Positions 1 through 9,689 of a DNA stretch of 64,000 nt are shown here, piece after piece (the first letter of the stretch is position 1; each line of letters opens with the position of its first letter). Source of the DNA: Pectinophora gossypiella (Eukaryota > Arthropoda > Insecta > Lepidoptera > Gelechiidae); assembly GCF_024362695.1 (NCBI RefSeq), contig NC_065426.1, positions 1,860,001 to 1,924,000 on the forward strand, in the 5' to 3' direction. The notes beneath the pieces are model-generated. The model saw nothing but the letters and a program-made list of their open reading frames with translations. It did no database searches and had not been told where the DNA came from. Both the position numbers and the translations under genes were made by a program.

Positions 1-54
1 CACTATGACACCATGGGTGTGTCACCGACGAGGAAATATCTATACTAATAATTA

Positions 55-160
55 TAAGTGTGAAAGTGTATGTATCTAGTGTGTAAGTGTATGTGTCTAG
101 TGTGTAAGTGTAAGTGTTTGTGTTTAGTGTGTAAGTGTTTGTGTGTAAGTGTATTTTTAT
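55..160. repeat. GT-rich minisatellite, cluster 1
   Basis: Imperfect tandem copies of a unit of about 20 bp resembling GTGTAAGTGTATGTGTCTA, with shorter sub-variants. The same unit recurs at about 625-650 and 820-905, so the LINE fragment at 381-600 lies between related minisatellite blocks. Confidence 0.8.
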
Positions 161-380
161 TTTATTTTATTTTTTAAAAAGATTACAACCACATCACACA
201 TATTGAGCTTATTCCACAACTTAACTAGGTATTCTGACTGATATGTGTAACAATAACGGTGTACATAGCACTCGCAATCAATAAACTAATTTACAAATTC
301 AACAGTAGCAAATAGGTTAATTAAACTTAATTAAACTAAATCGAAACATACAAATAAACTTTGGTGATAGATTTAGAATA
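161..380. other. AT-rich stretch, no feature recognised
   Basis: Non-coding in all frames over any useful length. It lies immediately downstream (minus strand) of the LINE stop codon at 381-383 and could be that element's 3' untranslated region, but no tail or target duplication was seen. Confidence 0.4.
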
Positions 381-600
381 TTAACTCAAAAAGTGCCGAA
401 TAATTTTAGACCTGAAACTGTGTAACTTGTCATGAAATATATCCACATCAATTCCAGCATTAATATTATTATACTCCTTAAGCATCCTCACAGTTGGTGA
501 CTGTCGGCCCAAATTTGTTCTACAAAAGGGCGTGTAAAATAACCTACCAATTTTATTCCGGGGATATCTTGAGAGAACAGAAAGGGAGGAACATTCCGGA
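381..600 (-). pseudogene. LINE reverse-transcriptase ORF, C-terminal fragment
   Basis: Reading the minus strand, a frame of about 65 residues runs to a TAA stop at 381-383. It contains LSRYPRNKIGRLFYTPFC, then GRQSPTVRMLKEYNN and ends SKIIRHFLS. The SPTVRML-type segment followed by a short Asp/Phe-rich tail resembles the extreme C-terminus of insect non-LTR retrotransposon polyproteins; this is from memory of the family, not a search. Only the end of the ORF remains, consistent with 5' truncation on insertion. No start codon or catalytic motif is present. Confidence 0.6.
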
Positions 601-819
601 AGACCACCGCACTGTATATGACCAGTGTAAGTGTATGTGTCTAGTGTTTACATCTGGTTAAGTTCATTAGTGTAAATTTCTAAATCATTCATTTATTTAT
701 ATAAATAAGGATGAAAGCAAGCGAATCATTTCCGACACAAGTGCTTTTAGTACTTAATGGGAAGACTTATTCACATATTGTTATGTTTATTTGGAAAAAT
801 AAACTATTTTTTTTAGTAT

Positions 820-905
820 GTAAGTGCAAGTGTATGTGTCTAGTATGTAAGTGTAGTGTATGTGTCTAGTGTGTAAGTGAGTATGTGTGTAAGTGTTTGT
901 GTGTC
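820..905. repeat. GT-rich minisatellite, cluster 2
   Basis: Same unit as 55-160 (TGTGTCTAGTGTGTAAGTG), about four imperfect copies. An isolated single copy is at 625-650. Confidence 0.75.
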
Positions 906-1047
906 CGTCTTTCAAGACAATACGGAGCGACGAATTGACGTAATTTTTTAAGTGGAGATAGTTGAAAGGATGGCAAGTGACATAGGCTATTTTTTGTCTC
1001 TTTTAAACGTCCCACTTCCCTTCTTTGCCCTGTCACCTTGAAATAAT

Positions 1048-1242
1048 GGCCTCTGAGGTCTAGATGTTGAGCATTGGGCTCACGATCCGGAGGTCCCGGA
1101 TTCGAATCCCGGTGGGGACATAATCACAAAAATCACTTTGTGATCCCTACTTTGGTTAGGATATTAAAGGCTGATCACCTGCTTGTCCGAAAGTAAGATG
1201 ATCCGTGCTTCGGAAGGTACGTTAAGCCGTTGGTCCCGTAGA
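1048..1242 (+). repeat. tRNA-derived SINE, family 2 (5' part)
   Basis: tRNA-like head with an intact B-box-like GATTCGAATCC and a CGGTGGGGACAT junction, followed by the family body (TGATCACCTG, AAGATGATCCGTGCTTCGG, AAGCCGTTGGTCCC). The copy ends soon after GGTCCC; the usual tail (CCTGACACCAGGGTTGATGA) is missing. Other family 2 copies are at 14953, 22202, 33020, 36426 and 37030. Confidence 0.8.
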
Positions 1243-1459
1243 AGCTAATACCATACGTATATTCTGTGAAATGTGTTTTCTTAACGGTCTAAAGCTTGTA
1301 CTCTCATCAATATCCAACCCTCTACGGACGTAGCGTGAAAGATGTAAGCGTGTCTTCTTTCGCTTCAATCAATTCCCGATAGACTTCGAATCGGAACATC
1401 TGTTATTTTATGTACGTAAGTGTGCTATTTGAAATCTTGACTGTCAATACCCACATATA

Positions 1460-1910
1460 TACAGGATGTTAGTGACATCGTAACGAAAACTTTGAGGGAT
1501 GATTCTGGGTTGATATCAAGTGGAATGAATTGTAGCGTTGACAGCGACTCTCCGAACGGCGACCCTCGCTTTTCCGTCGCAGAAGTATGAATACGAAAAT
1601 AATTTAAAAATACAAAAATTTGCATGAATTTTCCGACAGAAAATTCCACTTGATATCAACTCAGAATCATGGTGTGAACAATCCCGCTTAGTATTCGTTA
1701 CGGTGTCACTAACATCCATACCTACTTGTATGGCTACATGTATGGGGTATAAGTGACATTGCAACGAAAACTTTGAGAGGTGATTCAGACCATGTTTCTT
1801 AGTTAATAACAAATGGAATTTTCCGTCGCAAAAGTATAGAACTGAAAATTATTAAAAAATGACACTTAAATTTTCATAAATTTTTCGACAGAAAATTCAA
1901 CTTAGTAGCT
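1460..1910. mobile_element. Palindromic MITE family E, tandem dimer
   Basis: Two hairpin-type copies in tandem: 1460-1720 and 1741-1910, with a 20-bp spacer. Copy 1 starts GTTAGTGACATCGTAACG and ends with the inverted counterpart. Inside it the pair TCAAGTGGAA and TTCCACTTGATATCAACTC is also inverted, so the unit can fold back almost completely. Copy 1 has an extra block of about 44 bp at about 1530-1573. Copy 2 lacks its right terminus. No ORF; mobilisation would need a transposase from elsewhere. Confidence 0.75.
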
Positions 1911-2171
1911 GCCAGATGCCAATCCATGACACTTTATGGACGAAAAACATTATTTATCGGAATATAAATGAAGCTATAAAATTGAAAACTAAGGAATTTA
2001 CCTGAAGAGTGAAGACTGAGACATTTTCTGGGTGCTACTCTAAACAAGATTCCCTTTGCCTGAATGGGCAAATAAAGAAAAAGGCACTTTATGGGCGTGG
2101 CCCGATTTGTTTTGAAACCACATTTTTAAGATTTTTATCAATAAAAGCTCATTTTAATCAAAGTAAATTAT
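1911..2171. other. No feature recognised
   Basis: AT-rich spacer between the MITE dimer and the SINE that hosts the BEL insertion. No coding potential, and no repeat shared with the rest of the window was seen. Confidence 0.4.
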
Positions 2172-2285
2172 TTTACGGCTAATAGCCGGGACCAACGGCT
2201 TAACGTGCCTTCCGAAGCACGGAATCATCTTACTTTTTCGGACAATCAGGTGATTCAAGCCTGAAAAGTCCTTACTAAACAAAGG
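2172..2285 (-). repeat. tRNA-derived SINE, family 1, left piece split by BEL element
   Basis: Minus-strand body of SINE family 1 (GGCTAATAGCCGGGACCAAC, CGGAATCATCTTACTTTTTC) running up to CAAAGG, where the LTR begins. It resumes as ACAGTCTCACAAAGTCATTTCGACAA at 9203-9228, giving a clean host site for the LTR element. Confidence 0.85.
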
Positions 2286-2556
2286 TGAATGTTGTATTTT
2301 CACTGATACTGGGAAATGGGGAAAAATTGTCTAGACAAAGGGATCTTGCTTCTGAACGGGTTTATTTCTTCTTATAATCTAATATTTCGCCCTCTTACAG
2401 AATTATGAGGTATTAATATGCTAACGAGTGCGTATGCGCAGCGTTGTTGGTGGTTGCCTTCTCGTCTAGTTGTTAAGCAAGTAATACAGCGCAACGAGAC
2501 TAGAGGGCGTTAGTAAAGTTCTATTTTTACTCTAAAGATGGCGCTGTCTGTTGACA
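2286..2556 (-). repeat. BEL/Pao 3' LTR
   Basis: 271 bp, 5'-TG...CA-3', identical to 8927-9197 except for one base at 2386. It contains a short AATCTAATATTTCGCC stretch and an ATGCGCAGCGTTG segment. In element orientation this is the downstream LTR, so its U3/R regions would supply the polyadenylation signal. Confidence 0.93.
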
Positions 2557-2572
2557 TGCTGCCACCACCTAG
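2557..2572 (-). other. Polypurine tract candidate
   Basis: On the minus strand the bases just before the 3' LTR read AGGTGGTGGCAGCA. This purine-rich stretch sits where plus-strand DNA priming is expected. Short and not purely purine. Confidence 0.5.
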
Positions 2573-2723
2573 GTAGTTACATAGGTATGCTACTTAAATA
2601 TGTACTTGGATTCTAAATATTGCCATTATTGACCATAGATATTGCAAGTTTACCACATATGTTTATGTATAATATTTATAATTTAAGACGATATCTGGTA
2701 TGCAAACTAAATTAGGTACTACA

Positions 2724-2851
2724 AAACTTGTTATGAAATTATTAAGTTCAAATGAAAGCTTGTTTGTCAAAGCTTGTCATGAAATTATCAAGTTCCAATG
2801 AAAGCTTGTTTGTCAAACTTGTTATGAAATTATTAAGTTCAAATGAAAGCT
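2724..2851. repeat. 45-bp tandem repeat in BEL 3' untranslated region
   Basis: About 2.8 copies of a unit that starts AAACTTGTTATGAAATTATT and continues with AAGTTCAAATGAAAGCTTG. Copies begin at 2724, 2769 and 2815. Copies 1 and 3 agree more closely with each other than with copy 2, which carries GTCATGAAATTATCAAGTTCC variants. Confidence 0.85.
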
Positions 2852-3122
2852 AAACATTTAGGTACATACAAATTATTAGGTACTAAAAAATTAAAAAAGT
2901 TAAAAGTTGAAAATTAAAGTTAAAGGAAATGTATCAGTAAGTACCTATGTAAATGACAAGGTTTATGGCTTGTGGTATGATCTAACCTATTGTGTTTATG
3001 ATTGAAACAACATACAATAAAAGTTTATTAAATGGTTCGCATAGTTGAATAGTACTTAAGTAACTAAATAAAACTAGGTAAATAACTAGATTAATATAAC
3101 AAATATAACTCGGTAAATATAA

Positions 3123-6100
3123 CTAATCCAGTCCATCCAAAGGCAACGGGCATATATTATTGAATGCACGTTTTATAACTCCTCTTGCCGTTTGAATTTC
3201 CGCTACTCGTATGGTGTTGTCCCTTCCCGGGCAACACCCGATGATCTTTCCCATCCTCCACTGGCTCGGTGGTAGTCGGTCTTCTTTTATTAGCACGATG
3301 GTGCCGTCTCGCAGCCCTGGACCCTTGGAGCTTCTCCATTTCGAACGTGTTTGCAGGAGGCCTATATAGTCTCTAGACCACCGCTTCCAAAAATCCTGCT
3401 GCAGTTGCTGTAACAGCTGGTAGTGGGTTAGTCTGCTCATTGGTACATCTGTATAGTCATAATCAGGCATCGAAACAGGGGTCCTACCTAACAAGAAGTG
3501 GGCTGGTGTCAGATAAAAAATTTCGTCGCTATTTGAGTTTGGTATCGGGCATAGAGGGCGAGAGTTGAGAATAGATTCTATTTGTATGAGTACAGTTGAG
3601 AGTTCCTCGTAAGTCAATAACGAATTTCCGAGTACCCTTTTCAAATGATATTTGAAAGACTTTACCGCCGCTTCATGCAACCCACCCATATGTGGTGTGT
3701 AGGGAGGCAAAAATTTCCAAATGATTCCCTCATGAGCGCATGAGGTTATAAGTTCACTCGAGTTATTATTTAGAAAGTTAAACAATTCTATGATTTCGTT
3801 ATTGGCTCCTTGAAATGTTGTGCCGTTGTCACTTAACATTTCTCTCGGTTTTCCACGCCGAGCTATGAATCGCCTGAAAGCGGATAAAAAATTAGAAGTC
3901 TCTAAGCTTGTAACTAATTCTACGTGTACCGCCTTAGTTGACGAGCAAATAAACACAGCAATGTAGCATTTGCTTGCCTTAAATCCGCGTCCCCTCCTGT
4001 CCCTAACAGTTAAAGGACCTGCGTAGTCGACGCTCGTTACAATGAAGGGAGGCGTTGGATTTACCCTTGATGATGGTAAATTACCCATGACAGGTACATC
4101 AATCTTTGGTTTGGCTCTGAAACAAGTCATACATCGATGCACGACTTTGTTTACTAACTGCTTACCATGAATAGGCCAGTATTTCTCACGTAGTGTTGAT
4201 AACAACAGTTGTGGGCCCGCATGCATCAGTCGTTTATGATAATCAGCTACTATCATTTCACTAAGTATGTGATGACGTGGTAATATTGTAGGGTGTTTTT
4301 TGTCATATGTAAAGTTTGATAACTCTAAACGACCCCCTACTTTCATGATTCCATTATCCATAATAGGATTTAGAGACAATAGATTTGAAGACTTAGGCAA
4401 TTGCTTGCCCTTACTTAGTAAGTTATATTGGTTATAGTACGACTGCATCTGTGCATACTTGATTAGGTTATTCAGTGAGTCATTCAACTCCTTAACTGAT
4501 AAGGCATCGGTTAATTTGTTATTTGGGTTTTTACAATTGTGAATGAATCTCAAAATAAATGCAAAACAACGTGTCAATCTTTTTAAACTTGACCAACGTT
4601 GGAATAGATGTGTTATAAATTCATTAATTGTTACATTTATGGAAATATTACAGTGACTTTCACTTGACAAAATTAAATTTGTATTTTCTGTTTTATTGTT
4701 CGTATATTGGCATGACGGCCATTGGTCTATTGGTTTGGATAGCCAGGTTGGCCCTCCCCACCAAAGGCCGCAAGTGAGTAACTTGTCCGCGAGTACTCCC
4801 CTTGTTAGCAAGTCTGCCGAATTATCGCTGGAAGCAACCCAGTACCAATCTTTTTTTTCTGTTATTTTTCGTATTTCGTTAACCCTATTTTTTACAAAGG
4901 TCATCAATTTATTCGAGTCTGATTTGATCCACGCCAACGCTACGTTTGAGTCTGACCACAAATATTTCGTAGTTATGTTACATTTGAGAGCGGAACGTAC
5001 CCTTTCGTACAATTTTGCTAACAATAAACATGCTCGTAATTCTAGTCTAGGTATTGTTTCATTGCGTGCCACTCTTGACTTCGAACAAAGTAAATTGACA
5101 AGTATATTGCCGTAACTGTCTATAGATCGCATATAAATAGCGGCTCCATATGCTGCAAGCGAACTATCACAGAAACCATGAATTTCTATAGTGTTATAAT
5201 TTTGAATTAGTATATGTCTTGGGATTCTTAGTTTATTTAACATATGTAATTGGTTGTAAAATATTTTCCATTCGTTACTTAATTCGAGAGGAAGAGTTTC
5301 ATCCCAGTTAATTTTCAATTTCCACAAGCGTTGTATAAAACACTTGGCTAGCACTATTATAGGACCTAACAGTCCTAATGGATCGAAAATAGCGGCGGCT
5401 GCGGATAAAACCTTTCGTTTGGTTAAATTACTTGGTACTGATTCCTCCTGTAATGTGTAATGTATAGTGTCACTGTCACTTGACCAGGCGAGCCCTAACA
5501 CCTTGTGAGTACCTGGTCCTAGCTCAGTTAATGTGCTACTGTATGGGGTATGTGTGTTGTTAATTGGTGTTTGATAGTTAGTAATTTTGTTTAAAATAAT
5601 ACTTGAGTTTGACTTCCATTTTCTTAAGTGAAAATTCGCGCTTTTTAGAATTTTATCTATTTGTACCATAGTTTCGATCAATCTTTGTTCACAATCGTCA
5701 CCATGCAACATATCATCCATATAATAACTGGTTGATATTGCCGAAGCCGCGGTCGGAAACGATTCTTTGTTCTCATCCGCGAGCTGTTGTAAACAACGAG
5801 TCGCTAGATAAGGAGCGCACTTCAGGCCAAAACTAAGTGTGGTAAGTTTATAGGTAAGTAGTGGATCTGTGGGGTTTTCGCGCCACAAGATACACTGTAG
5901 ATTTTGTTGTTTAGGATTAATGTATATTCTTCTATACATTTTTTCGATATCTGCACTGACAACGAACTTGTATTTTCGAAAGCGAATTAGTATATTTTCC
6001 AAATTATCCTGGTTAATTGCGCCCTTATACTGGATATCATTTAAAGATTTTCCCGTGTCGGTTTTAAAAGACGCATCGAAAACTACCCTGAGGGGCGTCG

Positions 6101-8429
6101 TGGTTTTTTGTGGAGTTAAGACTGCATGGTGCGGCAAGTAGTTACAGGGTTCTGACGTATTTTTTATTGTCATGTGCCCTGACTGTTTAAAGTCGTTCAT
6201 AAAATCCACGTATTTTTTCTTATACGAAGGATCTTTTTCGAATTTTGTTTCTAGAGATTTGAATCGTTTATAAACAATAGGACGTGATAATCCAAGAGAA
6301 GCTACGGGTTCTTGTAAAGGTAATGTGACAACGAAATTTCCATCGGAGGTTCGTGTATGATTTGCGAATATTTTCTCACACTGTATCAAATCATCATTTG
6401 GAATTGTGATGTTTTCCAAGTCGTTACATCCAGATAAAATATTATTCGAGTTAACAATAAAATTACAGCGCACTTGTTTAGGTATATTTGCCGGCATGCA
6501 GCCCGAAACCACCCAACCTAATCGGGTTCTTTGTAAAATAGGTAAACCATCTCCTAGCCGATGCTGACCGATACAAAGCAATTGGTAAAATAATTCAGCA
6601 CCGATAATTAAATCTACCTCGCCACCATCGTAAAACGAAATATCTGCAAGATTAAATCGTGGTGGAATATTAAATATTTGGGTACTAGATGGGTAAGTAG
6701 GTATTGTACAAATACTCGGGACAATGAAGCAAGACAAATTGGTAGAAAAAGTATTATCCATCGAGTGTATCGTTAGATTACATAGCTTATTTATTTTGGT
6801 AACATTTTCGTTAAATCCAATAACTTCCATGTTTATATCTTGTGTTGGTAATTTTAACAAATCGTAAGCACCTTGCCTAATGTAGTTAGACTGTGAGCCT
6901 GAGTCTAACAAAGCTCGCATCGAATGTAATTGATCATTACTGTCACGGACATTAATACGCGCCGTCGACAAAATAACTGGTTTTGGTTGTATAGGTATAT
7001 TATTGCCGACACTATCGAACGTACCGGTTTCTACTTGTTGATTGGTTAATAAGTTGACAGTTTGAGATCCTGTCTCAGAATTAAAGGATTGTATAGCTTC
7101 AGGGTTATGCATAGTACTAAGTGTTGGTGTAGCTGTTTGGGAATCATTATTGGTTCTCTGTTGATTGATATGTAGCAAGGTATGATGCTTGCCCTTACAG
7201 GTACGGCAGCGTGAAGCCTTACAATTTGGTAGGATATGATTAGAACCTAAACAGTTCACACAAAGGCCCAGCCTTTTTACTAATCGAAAGCGTGACTGTG
7301 TGTTCAGAGCCAAAAACTTAGTGCATTGGTTGATATAATGACCTTCCTTGCAATTAGGGCATCGACTACGGTAGGTATTATAATTTTCTACCTTGGAACG
7401 GGAACTGGAACCAGGAGCGGACGTGATCACCAAGGCCTTCCTAGGCGTAGCAACGTGCGCCACAAGCCCCTCTTCACTGGAGCTGATCCTGGGCAGATCC
7501 AGTGCTTCCTGGAGATCAGCCCGACTCCGCAAGAATGACTTAAACTCCTGTAATGTTGGTAGTTCACGCATGTTAGTCCTCTCTTCCCATTTACGTTGAA
7601 TAGGTAATTCGAGTTTTGCTGCTAAAAAGAAGATGACAAGCAGATCCCAGCCTTCAATGGATATGTTAAGCGACTTTAAGGTACGTAAATGTTTTGATAT
7701 ATTATCTGCTAGGCTTCGTAATGCTGTAGGAGTGCTAGGAACATTGTCAATATGAAATAGCGCCTTTAGGTGATTATAAACAAGCACTCTAGGATTATTG
7801 TAACGCTCGCAAAGAAGCTGCCAAGCTATTGAATAACTTTCCTCTGAGTATTCCAGTGAACTTATCACCTCCAAAGCGTTACCTTTCAAACAGCCACGTA
7901 AGTATTTAAACTTTTGGATTGATTTCAAAGTGGTTTGGTTTACAAGTGCGTCGAAAGTATCTCTGAATTCAATCCACTGGGTGATGTTACCTGAAAACGA
8001 CGGCAATGAAATGTCTGGGTACTTTATTGAGTCATTTGCCTCTGGAAGAGGATGGCATTGCTGATTATTAGTATTATACAAATTGGCCTCTGAAGTATGT
8101 TTTTTCAAATAACCCTTTGCTTTGGAAATGTACTCGTAATAGGTATTTTGAAATGCCTCCCTCTCCTCAAGCTCCTTATCTAAGTCAGTACTGAGGGTCT
8201 CAATCCTATCCTGAATTTGTTCAAACTGATTAAACACTGATGTTATTTTTTCTATGCGTAATTCAAGATCTAATGATTGTTCAGCTGACAATAACTTAGG
8301 ATCAAGTTTTACGAAATGTTTTTTGAATAAAGTTAGTTTGCCCTTTTCTATTCCCCTTCGCTTGATTAAATCTTTCAACATATTACTCTGAACTATCGTT
8401 CCAGAACTGGTTTCATTATCTGAATCCAT
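3123..8429 (-). CDS. BEL/Pao gag-pol polyprotein (intact)
   Basis: 1768-aa frame without internal stop. Residues 130-310 are a DUF1759-like gag region (LPSFSGNITQWIEFRDTF). Cys/His knuckles follow at 357-369 (C-X2-C-X3-H-X4-C), 390-403 (C-X2-C-X4-H-X4-C) and 408-420. The aspartic protease has LLDSGS, catalytic D509. Reverse transcriptase spans about 720-950: D827 in VVSADIEKMY and the YMDD box at 903-906. RNase H acidic residues are D1088, E1130, D1160 and D1206 (NSADLLTRG). The integrase zinc finger is near 1398-1436 (HKRLMHAG ... CMTC). The integrase DDE triad is D1468 (SVDYAG), D1534 (SDNG) and E1586 (GGLHE). Residues 1675-1765 are a DUF5641-like tail (DFWKRWSRDY). All key residues are present. 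Start chosen as the first in-frame ATG, about 500 bp inside the 5' LTR. The protein would build virus-like particles and copy and integrate the element. No frameshift separates gag from pol. Confidence 0.95.
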   Translation of the reverse strand: MDSDNETSSGTIVQSNMLKDLIKRRGIEKGKLTLFKKHFVKLDPKLLSAEQSLDLELRIEKITSVFNQFEQIQDRIETLSTDLDKELEEREAFQNTYYEYISKAKGYLKKHTSEANLYNTNNQQCHPLPEANDSIKYPDISLPSFSGNITQWIEFRDTFDALVNQTTLKSIQKFKYLRGCLKGNALEVISSLEYSEESYSIAWQLLCERYNNPRVLVYNHLKALFHIDNVPSTPTALRSLADNISKHLRTLKSLNISIEGWDLLVIFFLAAKLELPIQRKWEERTNMRELPTLQEFKSFLRSRADLQEALDLPRISSSEEGLVAHVATPRKALVITSAPGSSSRSKVENYNTYRSRCPNCKEGHYINQCTKFLALNTQSRFRLVKRLGLCVNCLGSNHILPNCKASRCRTCKGKHHTLLHINQQRTNNDSQTATPTLSTMHNPEAIQSFNSETGSQTVNLLTNQQVETGTFDSVGNNIPIQPKPVILSTARINVRDSNDQLHSMRALLDSGSQSNYIRQGAYDLLKLPTQDINMEVIGFNENVTKINKLCNLTIHSMDNTFSTNLSCFIVPSICTIPTYPSSTQIFNIPPRFNLADISFYDGGEVDLIIGAELFYQLLCIGQHRLGDGLPILQRTRLGWVVSGCMPANIPKQVRCNFIVNSNNILSGCNDLENITIPNDDLIQCEKIFANHTRTSDGNFVVTLPLQEPVASLGLSRPIVYKRFKSLETKFEKDPSYKKKYVDFMNDFKQSGHMTIKNTSEPCNYLPHHAVLTPQKTTTPLRVVFDASFKTDTGKSLNDIQYKGAINQDNLENILIRFRKYKFVVSADIEKMYRRIYINPKQQNLQCILWRENPTDPLLTYKLTTLSFGLKCAPYLATRCLQQLADENKESFPTAASAISTSYYMDDMLHGDDCEQRLIETMVQIDKILKSANFHLRKWKSNSSIILNKITNYQTPINNTHTPYSSTLTELGPGTHKVLGLAWSSDSDTIHYTLQEESVPSNLTKRKVLSAAAAIFDPLGLLGPIIVLAKCFIQRLWKLKINWDETLPLELSNEWKIFYNQLHMLNKLRIPRHILIQNYNTIEIHGFCDSSLAAYGAAIYMRSIDSYGNILVNLLCSKSRVARNETIPRLELRACLLLAKLYERVRSALKCNITTKYLWSDSNVALAWIKSDSNKLMTFVKNRVNEIRKITEKKDWYWVASSDNSADLLTRGVLADKLLTCGLWWGGPTWLSKPIDQWPSCQYTNNKTENTNLILSSESHCNISINVTINEFITHLFQRWSSLKRLTRCFAFILRFIHNCKNPNNKLTDALSVKELNDSLNNLIKYAQMQSYYNQYNLLSKGKQLPKSSNLLSLNPIMDNGIMKVGGRLELSNFTYDKKHPTILPRHHILSEMIVADYHKRLMHAGPQLLLSTLREKYWPIHGKQLVNKVVHRCMTCFRAKPKIDVPVMGNLPSSRVNPTPPFIVTSVDYAGPLTVRDRRGRGFKASKCYIAVFICSSTKAVHVELVTSLETSNFLSAFRRFIARRGKPREMLSDNGTTFQGANNEIIELFNFLNNNSSELITSCAHEGIIWKFLPPYTPHMGGLHEAAVKSFKYHLKRVLGNSLLTYEELSTVLIQIESILNSRPLCPIPNSNSDEIFYLTPAHFLLGRTPVSMPDYDYTDVPMSRLTHYQLLQQLQQDFWKRWSRDYIGLLQTRSKWRSSKGPGLRDGTIVLIKEDRLPPSQWRMGKIIGCCPGRDNTIRVAEIQTARGVIKRAFNNICPLPLDGLD

Positions 8430-8905
8430 ATCTGATGACGATAAATAGATATGTTTGTAAATTATATCGAAACTTAACTAGAGAATGTACCGAACTCAAA
8501 TAGGTTTTTATAATAGAAATAACTATAAATTCCCTTTATAAATAAACCAGCCACTTACTTGGTAATAGTAACCTGCCGAATACCTGTCGACTTTCCTTCT
8601 ACTCGTGCAGATTACTCCAACGCCGCCCTGCAAAATCCTTGGTAGGTACGTCTCTGGATATAATTTCTTCTATATTATAGAAATCTTATATCGGTTGGTT
8701 TCTCGCTGAGATATTATGTGTCTCGCAGTAATATCGTCGATTAATGCACAATCTTCCACTTTCCCTTGGTATTGACGGGATTTTTTTTGAGAAGATACGA
8801 GAAGCCACGTGTCGATGGCGTGTCCCGTATTTCGATGGTCGTATTTCTTCAAGTATCGTTGAAGAATCGATGTGCCCACAGTTGACTCCAGTTATTTCAA
8901 TGGGC
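8430..8905 (-). other. BEL/Pao 5' untranslated leader
   Basis: About 480 bp between the primer-binding region and the gag-pol ATG on the minus strand. Short frames here are not conserved-looking. Expected to hold the packaging signal, but no specific structure was identified by eye. Confidence 0.7.
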
Positions 8906-8926
8906 GTGTTCACGGGGTCACCAAAA
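8906..8926 (-). other. Primer-binding site region
   Basis: Directly downstream of the 5' LTR the minus strand reads TTTTGGTGACCCCGTGAAC. The TGG followed by GTGACCCCG is what a complement to a tRNA 3' CCA end should look like, and is similar to BEL-type primer sites in insects as I recall them. The cognate tRNA was not determined. Confidence 0.65.
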
Positions 8927-9197
8927 TGAATGTTGTATTTTCACTGATACTGGGAAATGGGGAAAAATTGTCTAGACAAAGGGATCTTGCTTCTGAACGG
9001 GTTTATTTCTTCTTATAATCTAATATATCGCCCTCTTACAGAATTATGAGGTATTAATATGCTAACGAGTGCGTATGCGCAGCGTTGTTGGTGGTTGCCT
9101 TCTCGTCTAGTTGTTAAGCAAGTAATACAGCGCAACGAGACTAGAGGGCGTTAGTAAAGTTCTATTTTTACTCTAAAGATGGCGCTGTCTGTTGACA
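8927..9197 (-). repeat. BEL/Pao 5' LTR
   Basis: 271 bp, the partner of 2286-2556 with one mismatch at 9027. In element orientation it should carry the promoter. No consensus TATA box stands out. Confidence 0.93.
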
Positions 9198-9202
9198 AAA
9201 GG

Positions 9203-9228
9203 ACAGTCTCACAAAGTCATTTCGACAA
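9203..9228 (-). repeat. SINE family 1, right piece of host SINE
   Basis: Continues the minus-strand SINE interrupted at 2285 (ACAGTCTCACAAAGTCATTT), up to CGACAA. The rest of the tRNA-like head is absent. Confidence 0.8.
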
Positions 9229-9331
9229 CAACCCGCAGTGGAGCAGCGTGGTGGAGTATGCTCCATACCCCCTCCGGTTGAATGAGGGGAGGCCTGTGCC
9301 CAGCAGTGGGACGTATATAGGCAGTTTATGT
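9229..9331 (+). repeat. SINE family 1 tail, opposite orientation
   Basis: Plus-strand 3' tail of SINE family 1 (CAACCCGCAGTGGAGCAGCG through GGACGTATATAGGCAGTTTA). It abuts the minus-strand piece directly, so the locus is rearranged or formed from two insertions. Confidence 0.85.
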
Positions 9332-9689
9332 AAACCTTCCCCCCCACACACACACCCCTCACCCCACTCCGGTTCCCATCCTAGAAGTGGGGAATTGTAA
9401 TATGTTAACTCCCTAAACACTCTGAACACATTTCTGAAAGAAACGCTTAGGTCCGCCACTCACGCACTCTACAACCCCTTTATTGACCGGCCTAAGTTTA
9501 TATCTACAAGAGACAAGTGGGTCTGCACTTGTAAACCCATTTTTATATTAAACTAAACCAAACAAGCTTGGTACGTAGACATTTCTTGAAAGTAGACAAT
9601 CCCGCTAACATTGTAAGTAAATTTAATATTCTAGACAGAGTAAAATCCGCACGCACACTAACTTGAAACACATTCTAACATTTCTAACG
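9332..9689. other. No feature recognised
   Basis: Mixed-composition spacer with a C-rich run near 9337-9362. No coding or repeat assignment. Confidence 0.35.

Larger units (their letters stand above)
2286..9197 (-). mobile_element. Complete BEL/Pao LTR retrotransposon
   Basis: 6912 bp bounded by two 271-bp direct repeats that start TGAATG and end TTGACA on the plus strand. The flanks are a perfect 5-bp duplication, AAAGG at 2281-2285 and 9198-9202. The LTRs differ at one site (T at 2386, A at 9027). On the minus strand the order is 5' LTR, primer-binding-site region, untranslated leader, one gag-pol frame (8429 to 3123), 3' untranslated region and 3' LTR. There is no separate env frame. With intact LTRs, an open frame and all catalytic motifs, this looks like a recent and potentially autonomous insertion. 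Assignment to BEL/Pao rests on the DUF1759-like gag, the A17-type protease and the DUF5641-like C-terminus. Confidence 0.95.

Noticed and set aside
4696..5115. Plus-strand frames inside the BEL element (4696-5115, 5869-6141, 7326-7599)
   Set aside because: All are antisense to the intact gag-pol frame and have no independent support.
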